DNA of 64,000 nt from NCBI GenBank assembly GCA_037349105.1, contig JAYJMM010000104.1, positions 716,001 to 780,000 on the forward strand. The letters run 5' to 3'. Below are positions 24,201 to 35,805 of the stretch, piece after piece. The number at the start of each line of letters is the position of its first letter. The stretch's first letter is position 1. Under the pieces are notes generated by a model. That model was given only the letters and a program-made list of their open reading frames with translations, made no database searches and was not told where the DNA came from. Source of the stretch: Limnomonas spitsbergensis. Its lineage: Eukaryota; Chlorophyta; Chlorophyceae; Chlamydomonadales. A program made the translations under genes and the position numbers.

Positions 24201-27200
24201 CCTCATCCTCCTGGATCTGCTCCTTTCGCTCTCTTACATTTTCTTTGCCTCTCCCTCCTGAATCTCCACCTAAAGCTGTCTTGCTTTTGCTCCCCTCTCT
24301 CCCCACTGCCACCCGCCCTCTTCCCTCCTGGTGGTCCCTCGTGGTAAAAGGATTCCTGGCCCTGAGCAACATGTCCTGTTCAACCAGCTGGCAGGCAGTG
24401 CATTGTCTTGCCTCGATCTCCCCACTTCTCACTGCTGCCACGCTCCTTGTCTTCTTCCCTTCCAACAGTCCCTAGAGGGATACAGGCTGACTGGCCCTGA
24501 GCGGCAGGCCTTGTCCAGCCAGCTGGCAGGCATTGCACGGGGCAAGCTGGAGGGCCACGTCCGCGAGGCGGCGCTCACACGCATGAGCCGAATGAAGGAC
24601 AAGTGAGTGGTGTCGTGGTGGCTGTAGCATCTAATGGATGACAGACAAGCTAGTGGTCGTTGGTTGTGGCTGTAGCATTCCATGGATGAAAGGTAAGTGA
24701 GCGGTGTTATGGTGGCTGTAGCATCTGAAGCAAGGCATCAGCCCTGTGAAAGACAAGTGAGTGGTTGTTGGTTGTGGCTGGAGCATCTGAAGCATGGCAT
24801 GAGCCTCACGAAATACAAGTGGTGGTGTTGTGGTGGCTGTAGCTCAAGCAGGGGAGGCTGACGTATACGTGAATTGTGTGCACCAACGGTTGCCCCCTTG
24901 AACTTTCTGAACCCTTAACCCTAAGGCCCACCTTCCTCTCCAGCGTAAATGTATCACAAGATGGCTGTTGGATGCTGAAAATCAGAGGGAAATACTTTAC
25001 TTTAAAATGACCGCATGCCCGTACAGCTGCTGCACACGGTGCAGGCACGGCCAGGGAGATGAGTTGGTGTGAGGGAGCGTGTTAGGAGGAACAGAGGAAC
25101 CTCTACTCCTGCTCGCCCTCTAGCCCCCCACCCCATACTAAGTTGCTCGTCTGTTTCCTACCGGCCTGTCTGAGCAGCGCACCAGCATCGTTTTTTGTTG
25201 CAGTGTTGCCTGTGTCCCACCCGTTCACCAGCGCACACACCCGCTGCTCACTTGGCTGTGTATGTTCACATACATATTATCCTCTAGTCCCTGAATATAA
25301 CGCCCCTAAACCCTCAAACCTTCACCCCCTAAGTCCTAAAGCCTTGAACTTTCAAACCTAAACCCTTCAACTTTGAACCCCATGCCCCAGATTCACTGAG
25401 ATGTTCACGCTGGATGCCGACAAAACGCCCCAGATGTGGACTGCACGCCAGGACATCCCCGCAATCGCCCGCGAGGCGAGGTTGGCCGCGGCGCACGTGG
25501 TCGCGCAACTGGCGGTGCTGCGCCTGCCGGACGGCGGCGGCCTGGGGGCGCTCAGGGCGCAGCAGAGCGCCTACGAGGCTGTTGAGGAGGCTGTGATGCG
25601 GCTGGCGCAGAGCGACCTGCACAAACAGGAGCCAGCGAGTGCCGACAGCGAAGGTGGGCCCGCCTGCAGGCGTACTTTTGTTTTACTTACCGTTCATTTG
25701 AATACGGTAGCCCTACCGCACCCTTAGGAAAACAAAATTGTTTCCTGTGTTCCGCAGGGCTTTTATATTGTTTACCGGTATGAAGTATACCACTATACCT
25801 TATAAATCCCTCAGGCAGGAGTTAATTGTTTATTAGTCGGCGCACCGCCCGATTCAGACCGATTGTGCCCAGCGTTCGTTACCGCCCACCCTGGATATTA
25901 ATTGTTTTAAAGTTCACGCGGCCTATCGCGCACCACTCAAAAAAAATGTGCAGAAGGAATTTGAAAGTAGGGTAACGTAATAGAAAGAGCATTCACTGAT
26001 TAACTCTGGCGTGGTACAGGAATCCACCCGTTTGACTGTACAGGATGGCGAGGCTGCCAAAGAATGTGTTTCTCGTTTGTTCCGAGTCTGTGCGTTCTTG
26101 TGCCCTGCTGGCTCTCTTTGGTGCCCTCCCTCGTAAGGGGAGGCCATGCACCACCAAAGAAATCGCATTTTCCAGTTTGTTTGTGTGCCCCCTTTGCCTG
26201 GAGCTCCAGCTAGATCTCTGCATCCCGCAGATCTAAATTTAGGGTGCGGACTGCAGAACAAATCGTTGGTTGCCAAAAACTGATGCTACGCAGAAATTAT
26301 ATTGGTTGCCACCAGAATGCTGCCACAATCGTGTGGCTGTACAGAAAATTCCATTGGTCACCACAATCGATGGCTAGGCAAAACATTGCATTGGTTACAT
26401 GCGTAGACGCATTAATAGGGACAGCCTGATGTGCCCCCTCCCTCCCCTTTATGCGACTCATGGCTCGAAGATCCGTTCATAGACATCCTGTCTTGTCCTT
26501 AAACGCATGTGTAAACACCATAATAGTAAAACAGGCTATGATGCCCCCCCGTCTGCACCTAAGGCCTTGAATCCTCTTTCGTGGACATCCCAATATGAGG
26601 TGGATGGAAATAATGGTTAGAGTAACAGACTCTGATGCCCCCGTCCCACCCCTGTATGCACCTAAGGCCTGGAGTCCTCTTCCGTAGACATGGTGTCCTT
26701 AAATGCCTATGTATAAACTGTAACTGTAACGTAACAGACTCTGATGCCCCCCTCCCATCCCCGTGTCACCTCAGGGCTCGAGTCCCATTCGTGGACATCC
26801 TGTCCTGAAATGTCGGTGTACAATTGTGACAGTAACAAGTTCTGATCCCCCCCCTCTTATCCCCTTGTGGCCTCAGGCCTCGAATCGTCTTTTGTGGACA
26901 TCCTGTCCGCCGCCTCGTGGCCAGACGTCCCAGAGGAGCTGGTCCTGCTGCATCCGCATGAAGTGCGCACGTCTTGGAGGGAGTTCATGAGCAGCTCAAA
27001 CGTTGCTGTGCAGCAGGTGGGCTACAAAGGTCTGGAGGGTGAAGCATGGGGATAAGGGTGCAGGGTTAAGGGATAGGCTGGTCGGGCAGCAGTATGGGAA
27101 AAGGGTGCAAGGTTCAGGGATGGGCTGGTCGGGCAGCAGCATAGGAATTAGGGTTTAGGGTTTAGGGATAGGCTGGTCGGGCAGCAGCATAGGGATAAGG

Positions 27201-30074
27201 GTTTGGGGATAAGCTGGTCGGGCAGCCGCATAGGGATAAGGGTTTGGGGATAAGCTGGTACAGCCGCATAGGGATTAGGGTTTGGGGATAAGCTGGTACA
27301 GCCGCATAGGGATAAGGGTTTGGGGATAAGCTGGTACAGCCGCATAGGGATTAGGGTTTGGGGATAAGCTGGTACAGCCGCATAGGGATTAGGGTTTGGG
27401 GATAAGCTGGTACAGCCGCATAGGGATTAGGGTTTGGGGATAAGCTGGTACAGCCGCATAGGGATAAGGGTTTGGGGATAAGCTGGTACAGCCGCATAGG
27501 GATTAGGGTTTGGGGATAAGCTGGTACAGCCGCATAGGGATTAGGGTTTGGGGATCAGCTGGTACAGCCGCATAGGGATTAGGGTTTGGGGATAAGCTGG
27601 TACAGCCGCATAGGGATTAGGGTTTGGGGATAAGCTGGTACAGCCGCATAGGGATTAGGGTTTGGGGATAAGCTGGTACAGCCGCAAAGGGATAAGGGTT
27701 TGGGGATAAGCTGGTACAGCCGCATAGGGATAAGGGTTTGGGGATCAGCTGGTACAGCCGCATAGGGATTAGGGTTTGGGGATAAGCTGGTACAGCCGCA
27801 TAGGGATAAGGGTTTGGGGATAAGCTGGTACAGCCGCATAGGGATCAGGGTTTGGGGACAAGCTGGTACAGCCGCATAGGGATAAGGGTTGGGGGATAAG
27901 CTGGTACAGCCGCATAGGGATAAGGGTTTGGGGATAAGCTGGTACAGCCGCATAGGGATTAATCGTTCGTCGAGTCAAAGCGTTTGTCAAGTCATTGTTG
28001 CTGCCGTCTTGCTGCACTACCCCTGCACTACCTGTACCCCTCGCTCCTTGACCTCGCTCCCTAAAATCTTGCACCGTGCCCTCGCTCCCTTAGCTATGCA
28101 AGGCAAGAGCCCTGGGTTTTTATTTAGTTGTTATCGACACCCTTCTGCCTGCGTCCTCTCCTGTTCAGGCCTTATCAGCGCAGCAGGCGAACAAGCTGGC
28201 CAACTCGCGTGCGCCCCCTCTGTGGGCCATCCTGGCCATCCTGCTGCTGGGCTGGAATGAGTTCATGGCGGTTATGTTCAGCCCAGGGTACCTGCTGCTG
28301 GTGGGTGGTGTCCATGGTCAGTGTTTCAGCTTAGGTTCAAGTCACAATATGGTAAGGGTTTCGGCTAAGGGTTGAGCCACTCTATGGTCAGAGTTTTGGC
28401 TTAGGGTTGAGCTGAAGCCTTAACCCTGTTCTGCATCCATGGATTGGTCGCGTCTCGTGGCCAGGCCCCTGTTAAGGGCAGGAGATCATGGCGGCTGTGT
28501 CCATGAGGGAGACTGATCAGCCAGGGATGGACTGTCATGCCGGTAGGTGATATGCTTTTGAAGGTGGACCCTGATCGTCGGGTTCCAAAGCGTGAACCTC
28601 GCCCCTAGTATCATGTGGCATGCATGAGTCAAGTATGTGTATCAAATATGTGCCATGCATGTGTCAAGAATGTGTCCAGAAATGTATCAAACCCTCCCTC
28701 GCGCCCTGAGCAGGGCGCTGCCTTCTCTCCCTCCTGAGCCCCGACTCCCTCTTCCCTGTCTGCTTTGCCTGCCTGCTTAGGGCATCTTCCTGATTCTTTT
28801 CCTGCGCACTCTCTATTTCGAGCTTGACGTCGACGGGGAGATGCAGAAGGGCTCGCTGCCGGGCGCCATCTCCCTGGTGCACAAGTTTGTCCCGGCCTCA
28901 AAGGCGGTCATCAGCCGGACCGCGGCGTCGCTGCAGGTAGGGAAGGAAGGAAGAAAAGCTACGCTTCTTTGGAGGTGTGGGAGATCAGGGAACAAAGCAG
29001 CCGATGTCTGATGTGGATGTGGGATCGGTGCTTTGGGATCCTCCTTGCTGCAAATGGTCTGGAATGTACAAAGGGGTCCATTCTTTGGTTATTCTTGGGC
29101 CTGAGAGTTGACAGATCAGGGATCGTCACTGAAGTCTTGAGCCAAAGATTCCTTGAGCCAGGATACTGCCAAGGGGGTGGAGCAGGGCATGTGCTGTCAC
29201 ATAAATATGCCCTGTGGAGGAACCTGGGGAGGGGGAATATATGCCTCCTGTGACTGTCAAAGATGCAGATCTCAGCCAGGTGTTGGGATATGAGGGACGA
29301 TGCAACAGCAGGGTGTGCGTCACCATGGATCTGCTTAGCAATCGAGGGAGTGGGAATACATGCTCTTTTGGCATGTTTCTCGTCTCATAGGTGTAGCAAC
29401 CCGGTGGGTCTCGGGCTGCATTCTTTGAGGGCCATCGCATCACTCCCTTGGCAGATGATGAGATGCATGCTCTCACGACCCCCCCACCTAATCTAGGGAC
29501 TAGGGCAACCTGAGCCCTGTGACAAGTGTTGAGGCGCATGCTCTATTTCTCTCGTCAACCCCCCACACACACTTCAATTACATTTCGCTGCGTTCATAAC
29601 GCTGCAGGTAGACCGCCAGAAGGTCATGCACTCATGCGCCCTTGCATGCGAGCCTGTTAGGAGGGAGCATCACTGAAGTCATCACACCTTAAGCCATTCC
29701 TTTCGGATTGTTCTGCTTCCCGTTCAGCGCCAGGCTATGGCCAAGGAACACGTCCCCGCGCACCGCTCTGTTTTCTTGTGCCAGCAGCAGAGCTTGGCTA
29801 CGCACCCTCTGGAGCTCACACACATGACTCGTCCTTGCTCACCGCTTTGCCCTATTGTGTTGTGTGCTGGTCGCAGAGCTTCGCTACGCATCTACCGGAG
29901 CACGCAAGCCGAGCGCAGCAGTACCTGTCGCAGGAGGAGGTTCAGATGACGGAGCTCCCCCCCGGCTCTCCGGCGGCAGCGGCCTCCTCCTCGTCCTTGA
30001 GCAGCACCCAGGCCTCTGGAAACAATGGGTCGGCACGTAGGCGAGGTGCAGCAGGGCTGAGGCAGGCCGAGTGA
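15278..30074 (+). CDS. SEY1: SEY1/RHD3-type dynamin-like GTPase (atlastin-like ER fusion protein)
   Basis: Mediates homotypic fusion of ER tubules through GTP-driven dimerisation; plants call it RHD3, yeast Sey1. Eighteen exons join in frame to 859 aa: 15278-15460, 15564-15620, 15831-15913, 16403-16544, 17628-17816, 18255-18345, 19093-19211, 19506-19669, 20452-20586, 21939-22113, 22778-22861, 23519-23653, 24469-24602, 25391-25653, 26877-27016, 28169-28300, 28781-28936, 29877-30074. The G1 P-loop GPQSSGKS is at residues 48-55, G3 DLEG at 99-102 and G4 RD at 177-178. [25 protein letters not shown] and [20 protein letters not shown] (split by introns) match the RHD3 helical domain. Two membrane segments forming the ER hairpin lie at about 714-736 and 738-758, followed by an amphipathic stretch and a Ser/Ala-rich tail. 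Arabidopsis RHD3 is near 800 aa, so length fits. Introns are large and repeat-filled. Only genomic inference supports exon 2 (57 nt) and the acceptor of exon 18, which has a nearby duplicate. Confidence 0.93.
18305..18545. repeat. Duplicated exon 6 donor edge of SEY1
   Basis: About 60 bp covering the end of exon 6 and its donor (true donor after 18345) recur at about 18485-18545. The core GATGCCGTGGTCCTTCGCAG is intact and a GTGC donor-like site sits at the same place. The spacing is 180 bp. The sequence between also repeats a degenerate 'ATGG..CATGGCRCATG' motif. Confidence 0.85.
19350..19530. repeat. Tandem copies of the SEY1 exon 8 acceptor edge
   Basis: The pyrimidine tract, AG and first exon bases of exon 8 (GTTATGGTTGCCAACGT from 19506) are preceded by diverging copies at about 19451 (GTCATGTTTGCCAACGTTCA), 19401 (GTTATGTTTGCTTACGTTTA) and a weaker one near 19357. 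Unit about 50-60 bp. Confidence 0.75.
22845..23205. repeat. Minisatellite seeded from the SEY1 exon 11 donor
   Basis: Exon 11 ends at 22861 in GACGAAG followed by GTGTGAAACA. A degenerate copy of the exon's 3' half lies at 22930-22995. After it the donor block GTGTGAAACAGCA recurs about nine times to 23205 with a unit near 24-28 bp, as a minisatellite that appears to have spread from the splice donor. Confidence 0.85.
23625..24000. repeat. Tandem copies of the SEY1 exon 12 donor edge
   Basis: The block GACAAAGCGCTCATGCGG with the following donor and GAGRGCTGCATGGGG is found at the true junction (23653/23654) and again at about 23729, 23773, 23860 and 23968. Two copies carry GC instead of GT at the donor place and the last carries CAG/GTGAGA, so several could act as weak or decoy donors. 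Confidence 0.85.
24115..24530. repeat. Duplicated acceptor-side edge of SEY1 exon 13
   Basis: The first part of exon 13 (from 24469; core CAGCTGGCAGGCATTGCA) has an upstream, diverged copy at about 24350-24410 with the core CAGCTGGCAGGCAGTGCA, each preceded by a pyrimidine-rich block. A further set of pyrimidine-rich TCCTGSATCTSC repeats lies at 24150-24300. Confidence 0.7.
24590..24850. repeat. Tandem copies of the SEY1 exon 13 donor edge
   Basis: From the true junction at 24602/24603, the block GACAAGTGAGTGG plus GTGGTGGCTGTAGCATC repeats about five times to 24845 with a unit of 45-65 bp. Several copies keep an intact GTGAGT or GTAAGT donor. Confidence 0.85.
26440..26915. repeat. Tandem copies of the SEY1 exon 15 acceptor edge
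   Basis: The acceptor and first 25-30 bases of exon 15 (from 26877; GCCTCGAATCGTCTTTTGTG) are preceded by four diverged copies near 26460, 26562, 26662 and 26773. The unit is about 100 bp and includes the block TAACAGACTCTGATGCCCCC. The copy at 26773 keeps CCTCAG, a good acceptor. Confidence 0.85.
27040..27962. repeat. 38-bp minisatellite in SEY1 intron 15
   Basis: About 24 units of roughly 38 bp with the core GATAAGCTGGTACAGCCGCA followed by TAGGGATTAGGGTTTGGG. Each unit contains a telomere-like ATTAGGGTTTGGG run. The left edge (27040-27240) is less regular and holds an ancestral form with GGTCGGGCAGCAGCATAGGG. Units differ by single bases (ATT/ATAAG/ATC before AGGG). Confidence 0.95.
29780..29915. 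repeat. Duplicated exon 18 acceptor edge of SEY1
   Basis: The acceptor and start of the last exon (from 29877: AGCTTCGCTACGCATCTACC) have an upstream copy at 29789 (AGCTTGGCTACGCACCCTCT) preceded by CAGCAG. The upstream copy could serve as an alternative acceptor, but its reading frame meets the intron rather than the conserved tail. Confidence 0.75.
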
Positions 30075-30638
30075 CACGACGGATAGAATACTTGTTCGTT
30101 GGGAGAGCAATGTAGCGGGTGTTGGGGCTCAGTGTGAATGGCAGAGCTCCCAGCACGGTCCTGCCTCTGACTCTGTAGCTGCTGGTTGCTCTGCTGCCTG
30201 TGGAGGGCTGAGCCTTTAAGCAGCCAGTGGTAAGGCGGCAGCATGCTGTGTGCTGCCAGCAGGCTTTCCGCCCTTGCATTCGACCATTATTATGGCTTTA
30301 CCCTGGCAGCCCAGCAAGCTGCCAGCCTGCATGGCTGACTTGCCTTCCGGCCACTGGCATTACGTTATCCGATGCAATGGCTAAGCAGAGAACAGTGGCA
30401 CACCCTAAGCAAGGGTTTGGCATCTTAACGTGGCCCCGCGTTTTTTTGTTGGGAGCTGACATGGCACCTTTGGGCCATGCACAGAAGGCAGGCAGGCGAC
30501 AGCGTGCACATGATGGACTTCAGCCACTGCTTTTTGTCTAGCTTTGCATGTTTCGCATGATTGATCGCTCCTCTTCAATCAATATGAACTCACACCCTGC
30601 CGTGGGGGACACTTGAATGGTTTTCTTGCCGTTGGGAT

Positions 30639-30643
30639 TGTAA
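30639..30643 (+). terminator. Possible TGTAA polyadenylation signal of SEY1
   Basis: TGTAA is the usual poly(A) signal of chlorophytes such as Chlamydomonas. This copy lies about 565 bp after the SEY1 stop. It is a 5-base motif, so chance occurrence is likely and 3' end data are lacking. Confidence 0.3.
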
Positions 30644-30849
30644 TGCATCATGCTTGTGTGTGCCTGCCGTCAGTGTTCTCCGTTTGAATGATGCTGCTAT
30701 CCTCGGCTGGGATTTGTGGTGAGCGTCATCACTTAAGGCTTGAATAGAATAAGGAAGTTGTCTCGGTGCATAGCTTCGCTTTCACAATGAAGTGAATATC
30801 GGCAATCTATCGAACTTTCGATGGAACAGTATTCGAAATTTCGAACGCA

Positions 30850-31440
30850 GGCGCAGGCGGGGGGCTGTCACACCGGTGGGGTACTATGCATGCAAGCAGG
30901 GTGCTGTCTTGCTGTCCGAGCCATATGCATGCATGCAGGGTGTTATGCAAGTAAGCAGGGTGTTGTGATGATGTCGGGGACATTTGTATGCATGCTGTTG
31001 TTGTCATGCCAGTAAGGTGCATGCATGCAAGCAGGGTGCTGTCGTGCTGGCAGGGCCATATGCAGGCAGGGTTCTGTCGTGCCCGTGTGGCGCAACTGCA
31101 TGCATGCGGGTTGCTATCCGTATGGCCGGGCGCAAGTTGTGCCGGCTGGGTGCTTTGCATGCTGGCAGGGCGCTGTCCTGCCGATGGTACGCTTTTACAT
31201 GCAGGCGGAGTGCTGTCGTGCCAGTGGGATGCTTTGCGTGCAGGCAGGGTGTTGTCATTCGAGTGGGGAGCCGGCTTGCCGGCGGGGAGCAACTGCATGC
31301 GGGCTGTGTATCGGCATGCATGCGGGGAGCTACTGCATAGAGTGCATGCATCGTTTTCACGGCATACCTGCTGTCCTGCCCGCATTGTGCCGGTAATTAA
31401 CTGCCTGCTTGATACCTGTTGCTGTTGCGTGTAAGGCCAT
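30850..31440. repeat. GC-rich minisatellite downstream of SEY1
   Basis: Imperfect units of 40-60 bp built on CAGGGTGCTGTCGTGCYRG and GCATGCAWGCAGG, often palindromic through GCATGC. They leave several frames open by composition alone. No protein domain is visible in either strand. Confidence 0.75.
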
Positions 31441-31877
31441 TTCGACATCAGCAGCCAGGAGTAATCGAAATAATCCAATGTCCTCGTCCTCCTTCTCCTG
31501 GTACAGCCACTACTGGGCTGAGCATCTATGGTGTCTTCAAAGAATCCTTCCGCATCGATGAATTCTTGCTACTCGATTTCGCCCTGTGGCGTAGTACGTT
31601 GCTCGAAGGTGTCTTTTGATGGCCAAACTAACTCCCAACCCTAAACTCCTTCGGCGTTTTATGTAGGCTTAGGTGTCCACTTAAAATTGCTTGATCGACT
31701 TTAGAAGTATGTCAATGCTGGCTGCGCGAGGCGCATCAATTCTTGGGCTGGCTGTCCTACCCCCTAAGCTTACCCTAAGCGAATGACGTTGGGCGATCTC
31801 TAATGTGGTTGAAAGAAAAGAAAAGAAAAAATATGGTATACGTACAGTATTAGAGTTTGAGTGACAGACTTATCTGT

Positions 31878-31919
31878 TTCAGTTGGCGTGGTTTCGCCGA
31901 ACTGAATTGAACTGAAACC
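31878..31919. mobile_element. Left fragment of an interrupted Harbinger-type MITE
   Basis: TTTCAGTTGGCGTGGTTTCG and the following GAACTGAAACC match the near-terminal region of the intact MITE at 46023-46729 (there 46628-46670). The fragment stops exactly at the end of the 4.2-kb element at 31920, and the MITE continues at 36141. Its own left end is not found, so this copy was already truncated or rearranged. Confidence 0.65.
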
Positions 31920-32189
31920 CCCCCTGTCAAGAACGCCAGGTATGGAATTGCCAGGAATGAAAGGTACAGTCGATTACACTCCGCGTCCCGGCATAAAACA
32001 TGCTACTCTCTTGCTATTAAAAATAGTTTGGGTTGTGTTTAGGACTTCGCACTGCACATGATCTAGCGCGGGTCACGTATCTGTCGCCTACTAAAAGTAC
32101 GAAGTCGACCCGTTGGCCCTTAGCTACCTTCGGGTTTCAGGCCCATGCCTATCACTGGTCTGTGCGCGGCTAGGGCGCGATCGCTTTAA

Positions 32190-33965
32190 TGTCCCCATAC
32201 CATACGGATTCGCCCCATATTACACAGTTCGCCATGACTGGTCGGTGCAAGCTGCAGGTGAATCACCGGCCGGTGCAGCTTTAGGCACCTACAGTCCAAC
32301 AAGGAGCCAGCATGGTACCCGCAGCATGATACCTGCAGCATTGATTTACCGATGCCGCCTACGTCTATACTCAGGTGCGCACTGCAAGGGCATACCGAAG
32401 ACCGGTCCTGGTATGGTCCCAATCAGCGCATGTGCAATAATACCAGTGCACTTGTTACCGGTAACGTAGCCTCATGCGGTCATGCCCAACCAGGAGATTG
32501 CATGATACCCACATGATGATGTCTGTAGCATTGAGCTGGCAATGCAGCCCATATCCATACTCAAATGCGCAGTGTGTGCCTGTGTGGGCAACGGGCGGTA
32601 GTAGCGGTAGGCCGGTCCATGTGTGGTCCCAATCAGCGCAAGTGCAGCACTTTGCGGCTGTTAGCTACATGCTCATCCAAGAGCATGCATGATACCCTCA
32701 GGATGATATCAGGAGCATTGAGCTGCCGCTACGGCACAGGTCCATACTCAAATGCGTGCTGCGGGGGCAACCGGCTGTAGGCCGGTCCATGTGTGGTCCC
32801 AATCAGCACAGGTGCAACACCAGTGCAGTTGTTAGCCTTGTGCCCAACCAGGGGATTGCATGATACCTATATAACGACATCAGTAGCATTGCGCTGCTGC
32901 GCTGCTGCGGCGGCATTGCTGCTGCGGCACAGTTCCATACTAAAATGCGCGTTGCGGGGGCAACCGGCTGTAGGCTGGTCCATGTGTGGTCCCAATCAGC
33001 ACAAGTGCAACACCGGTGCAGCTGTTAGCCTTGCGCTCAGCCAGGGGATTCCATGATACCCACATAGAGACATCAGTACCATTGTGCCGCCGCTGCATCA
33101 CATGTCCATTCTCAAATGCGCGCTGCGGGGACAACCGGCCGTGCAACACTGGCGCAGCTGTTAGCCTTGTGCCCAGCCAGGGGATTGCATGATACCACCC
33201 ATATAACCACATCAGTAGCATTGCGCCGCCGCTGCGGCATGTGTCCGTTCCCAAAAGCGCGCTGCGGGGCAACTAGCCGTAGCCCGGTCCATGTGTGGTT
33301 CCAATCATCAAACTTGCAGCACTGGTGAAGCTGCTAGCCATGTTCCCAACCAGGAGATTGCATGATACTCACATTATGATATCAGTAGTATTGCGCTGCC
33401 ACTGCGGTACTGGTCCATACTAAAAGGCGCTGCGGGGGCAACCGGCAGAAGGCCAGTACATGTGTGGTCCCAATCAGCACAGGTGTTGCACATGTGCAGC
33501 TGTTAGCTACATGCTCAACCAGGAGCATGCATGATACCCACAACATGATATCAGTAGCATTGAGCTGACGATGCGGCACATGTCCATTCTCAAATGCGCT
33601 GTGGGGACAACCGGATGCAACCCAACCCATGTGTGGTGCCAATCAGTGTAGGTGCACCACTGATGCAGTTGTTAGCCTCGTGCCCAACCAGGTATTGCAT
33701 GATACCCACATAATAATATTAGTAGCATTGAGCTGCCGCTGCAGCAAGGTCCATACTCAAATGCGTGCTGTGGGGACAACCGGCTGTTGGTGGGTTCAGG
33801 TGTGGTCCCCATCGGTGCTTGTGCAGTACCGGTGCAGTTGTTAGCCACATGCTCAAGCACGAGATCGCATTATACCGGCACCACACCATTATTTCAGTAG
33901 CATTGAGCTGCTTAAGAGGCACATGTTGATACAGAAATGCAGCAGCGGTACTGATTGCGCTAAGC
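32190..33965. repeat. ~170-bp satellite array
   Basis: About ten diverged copies of a roughly 170-bp unit. Landmarks are GGTCCATGTGTGGTCCCAAT (near 32613, 32783, 32976, 33285, 33454, 33625), GCAGYTGTTAGCC, CATGATACCCACAT and CAGTAGCATTG. One unit is shortened near 33130 and one is lengthened by a GCTGCTGCGG expansion near 32895. Confidence 0.9.
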
Positions 33966-34014
33966 GCCCGCACTGAGGGTTCTTCATTTCATTCACCCGC
34001 TGTCAGGTGGGTCA

Positions 34015-34440
34015 CTTTCTTTTTAGGCTTGGTGCCTACTGGCCTCGGTAACTCTGCGGTTTGGCTTAGGGCATCTGGCGGTTAGGAGGATTTTATTGAA
34101 TAAATGAAGAAACCCTGGCCGGAAAGCTGCTTGATTGCATTGCGCATCCACTGTGAGTTGGTTCATTTTATGTTTAGGCTTGGTGCCTACCGGCCTGAGT
34201 TGATCTGTGGTATGGCCTAGGTCATTTGGCTGTAAGACAGTTTGTTATTGAATAAATAAAAAATCCGGACCGAGAAGCTGCTTGATTGCATAGCGCATCC
34301 GCTTCTTGTTGATATACTTTCTGTGTAGGCTTCATGCCTACTGGCCTGCGTGAATCTACGGTATGGCCTTGGCTGTAAGGCATGTTGTTATTGAATAAAT
34401 TAAGAAACGAAAACCGGAAAGCTGCAAAGCCGCTTTAATG
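34015..34440. repeat. ~150-bp direct repeat, three copies
   Basis: Three copies starting near 34022, 34171 and 34326, each with TAGGCTTGGTGCCTACYGGC (TAGGCTTCATGCCTACTGGC in the third), then a GGTNTGGCYTAGG block and TATTGAATAAATNAARAAA. The A-rich end and regular spacing suggest expansion of a short element. Confidence 0.85.
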
Positions 34441-34449
34441 CACTGCACA

Positions 34450-34840
34450 TTCTCTGATGAAGTTTAGTTGGGCCCCGGCTCATCCCATTTTCCTCCCCTT
34501 CAAATGGTCCAAGAAAAGTCAGATTTCGACGGGATAACAAATATTATGCATATGCATACTGTAAGCAGCTAGGAATATCCTGCAAATCTTGATGGATTCT
34601 GATGAAGTTGATTTGGGCTCCGGCTCATCCCATATTGCCCCAAGCGGGCTCGCTGAAAGCCCACTTAAAGGCCTATAGAGCAAGAAAAGTCAGATTTAAA
34701 CGGGATGTTTTTTTTATGCATCTGCATCCCGGTAAGTAGCTAGGACTATCCTGCACATCTTGATGAAAGATTTTTTTTTATGCATCTGCATCCCGCTAAG
34801 TAGCTAGGACTATCCTGCACATCTTGATGAAAGGTATGGG
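34450..34840. repeat. Direct repeats with GATGAAGTT...GGCTCATCCCAT block
   Basis: Two long copies (about 34453-34590 and 34598-34765) share the GGCTCATCCCAT, AAGAAAAGTCAGATTT and TATGCATCTGCATCC blocks. A shorter third copy of the 3' part follows at about 34770-34840 (GCTAAGTAGCTAGGACTATC). Confidence 0.8.
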
Positions 34841-35063
34841 ATAATCTCCCCTCCTAACGGCCGAGGTGACCCCCGGAGAATCAATCCAGGAATTTCTTGT
34901 GAAACACACTCAAAATTCCTGACTCACGTAACCGAGGAATAGAGCTAATCAATGATTGCGCAAGCGGATTACAAAACATAAAAGACTAAGAGCCTCGTGG
35001 CTAGTGGCACCCCCTGGCTGCAACACCAGAAACCCAGCAATGACACATTAAGGCAAAAACAGC

Positions 35064-35805
35064 TCAGATGTCAGTTGGGGTAAAGACGGAGAAAGCAAGC
35101 CCAATCCCTGCATCCGTGGGAATCTTCCGAGCACGCATGCTAGCTGGCGCAAACACTAGGATATGAACCACATGTGCATGTGCATAGGCTGGTGCTCTGC
35201 CCACCGCTGTGGCGTGCCGCCCAGGAGAGTCTTCCTGCCACTTGCTCGTCTGAGGTGTGCTGGCAATCTCCGTTGAAGACCACGCGTAGCTCGCCTTGAG
35301 CATCACGTGGAGTGCGAGTTTGCATGAGCATGCTTGCCCCATGGCACTTGTTTTGCATCTGCACATAGCAGCTACAGAGGTACCACAGGGCATCCTCATA
35401 GATAGCTTTACCCAGGTACCCAAGACCATTGTGCGGTTGGTTTCACTTGGCCTCTGCTTGATGACTGCACGGCTTGACAGTTGTGGCCACCATGCTGACC
35501 CTGCTGCCCTTGCAGTCTCCACCGGCCCAGCTGCTGGCCCCGCTGTGTCTGCCGCCCCTGCAGCACTAGCAGTCCCTGCTGTTCCAGCTAAACTGAGGTG
35601 GCTAAACGAGGCTAGTTCTTTTTTGAAGATGAGGGCCTGAAGTGAGGAAATGAGCTGGCCAAAAAGCCATGAGGGCAGCAAAAAGGCTCTTCACTGCATC
35701 CCTGGTGGTTGATTTGAAGCCCGTTGTTGAGGCAACGACCATAATTCTGGCATCCATGAAGTTCTGATCAACTTGCTCGTCTGCTGTTTCTCCAGGCGGG
35801 ATCAC
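35064..35805 (-). pseudogene. Decayed unknown coding stretch inside the 4.2-kb element
   Basis: A 205-aa open frame (35681-35064) and an upstream 67-aa frame (35805-35602) lie on the minus strand. A neighbouring frame gives LGYLGKAIYEDALWYLCSCY and further ordered residues around 35430-35370, which looks more protein-like than the long frame. That suggests frameshift or intron loss in a once-coding region. I recognise no domain and infer no function. Confidence 0.35.

Noticed and set aside
29716..29880. Extra SEY1 exon from the acceptor at about 29727
   Set aside because: The frame does not rejoin the conserved tail without an extra junction, and the segment contains the duplicated exon 18 edge; it is better explained as an intronic copy.
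30807..31478. 223-aa minus-strand frame and several plus-strand frames downstream of SEY1
   Set aside because: Lies entirely in a GC-rich minisatellite, with many overlapping open frames and no recognisable fold.
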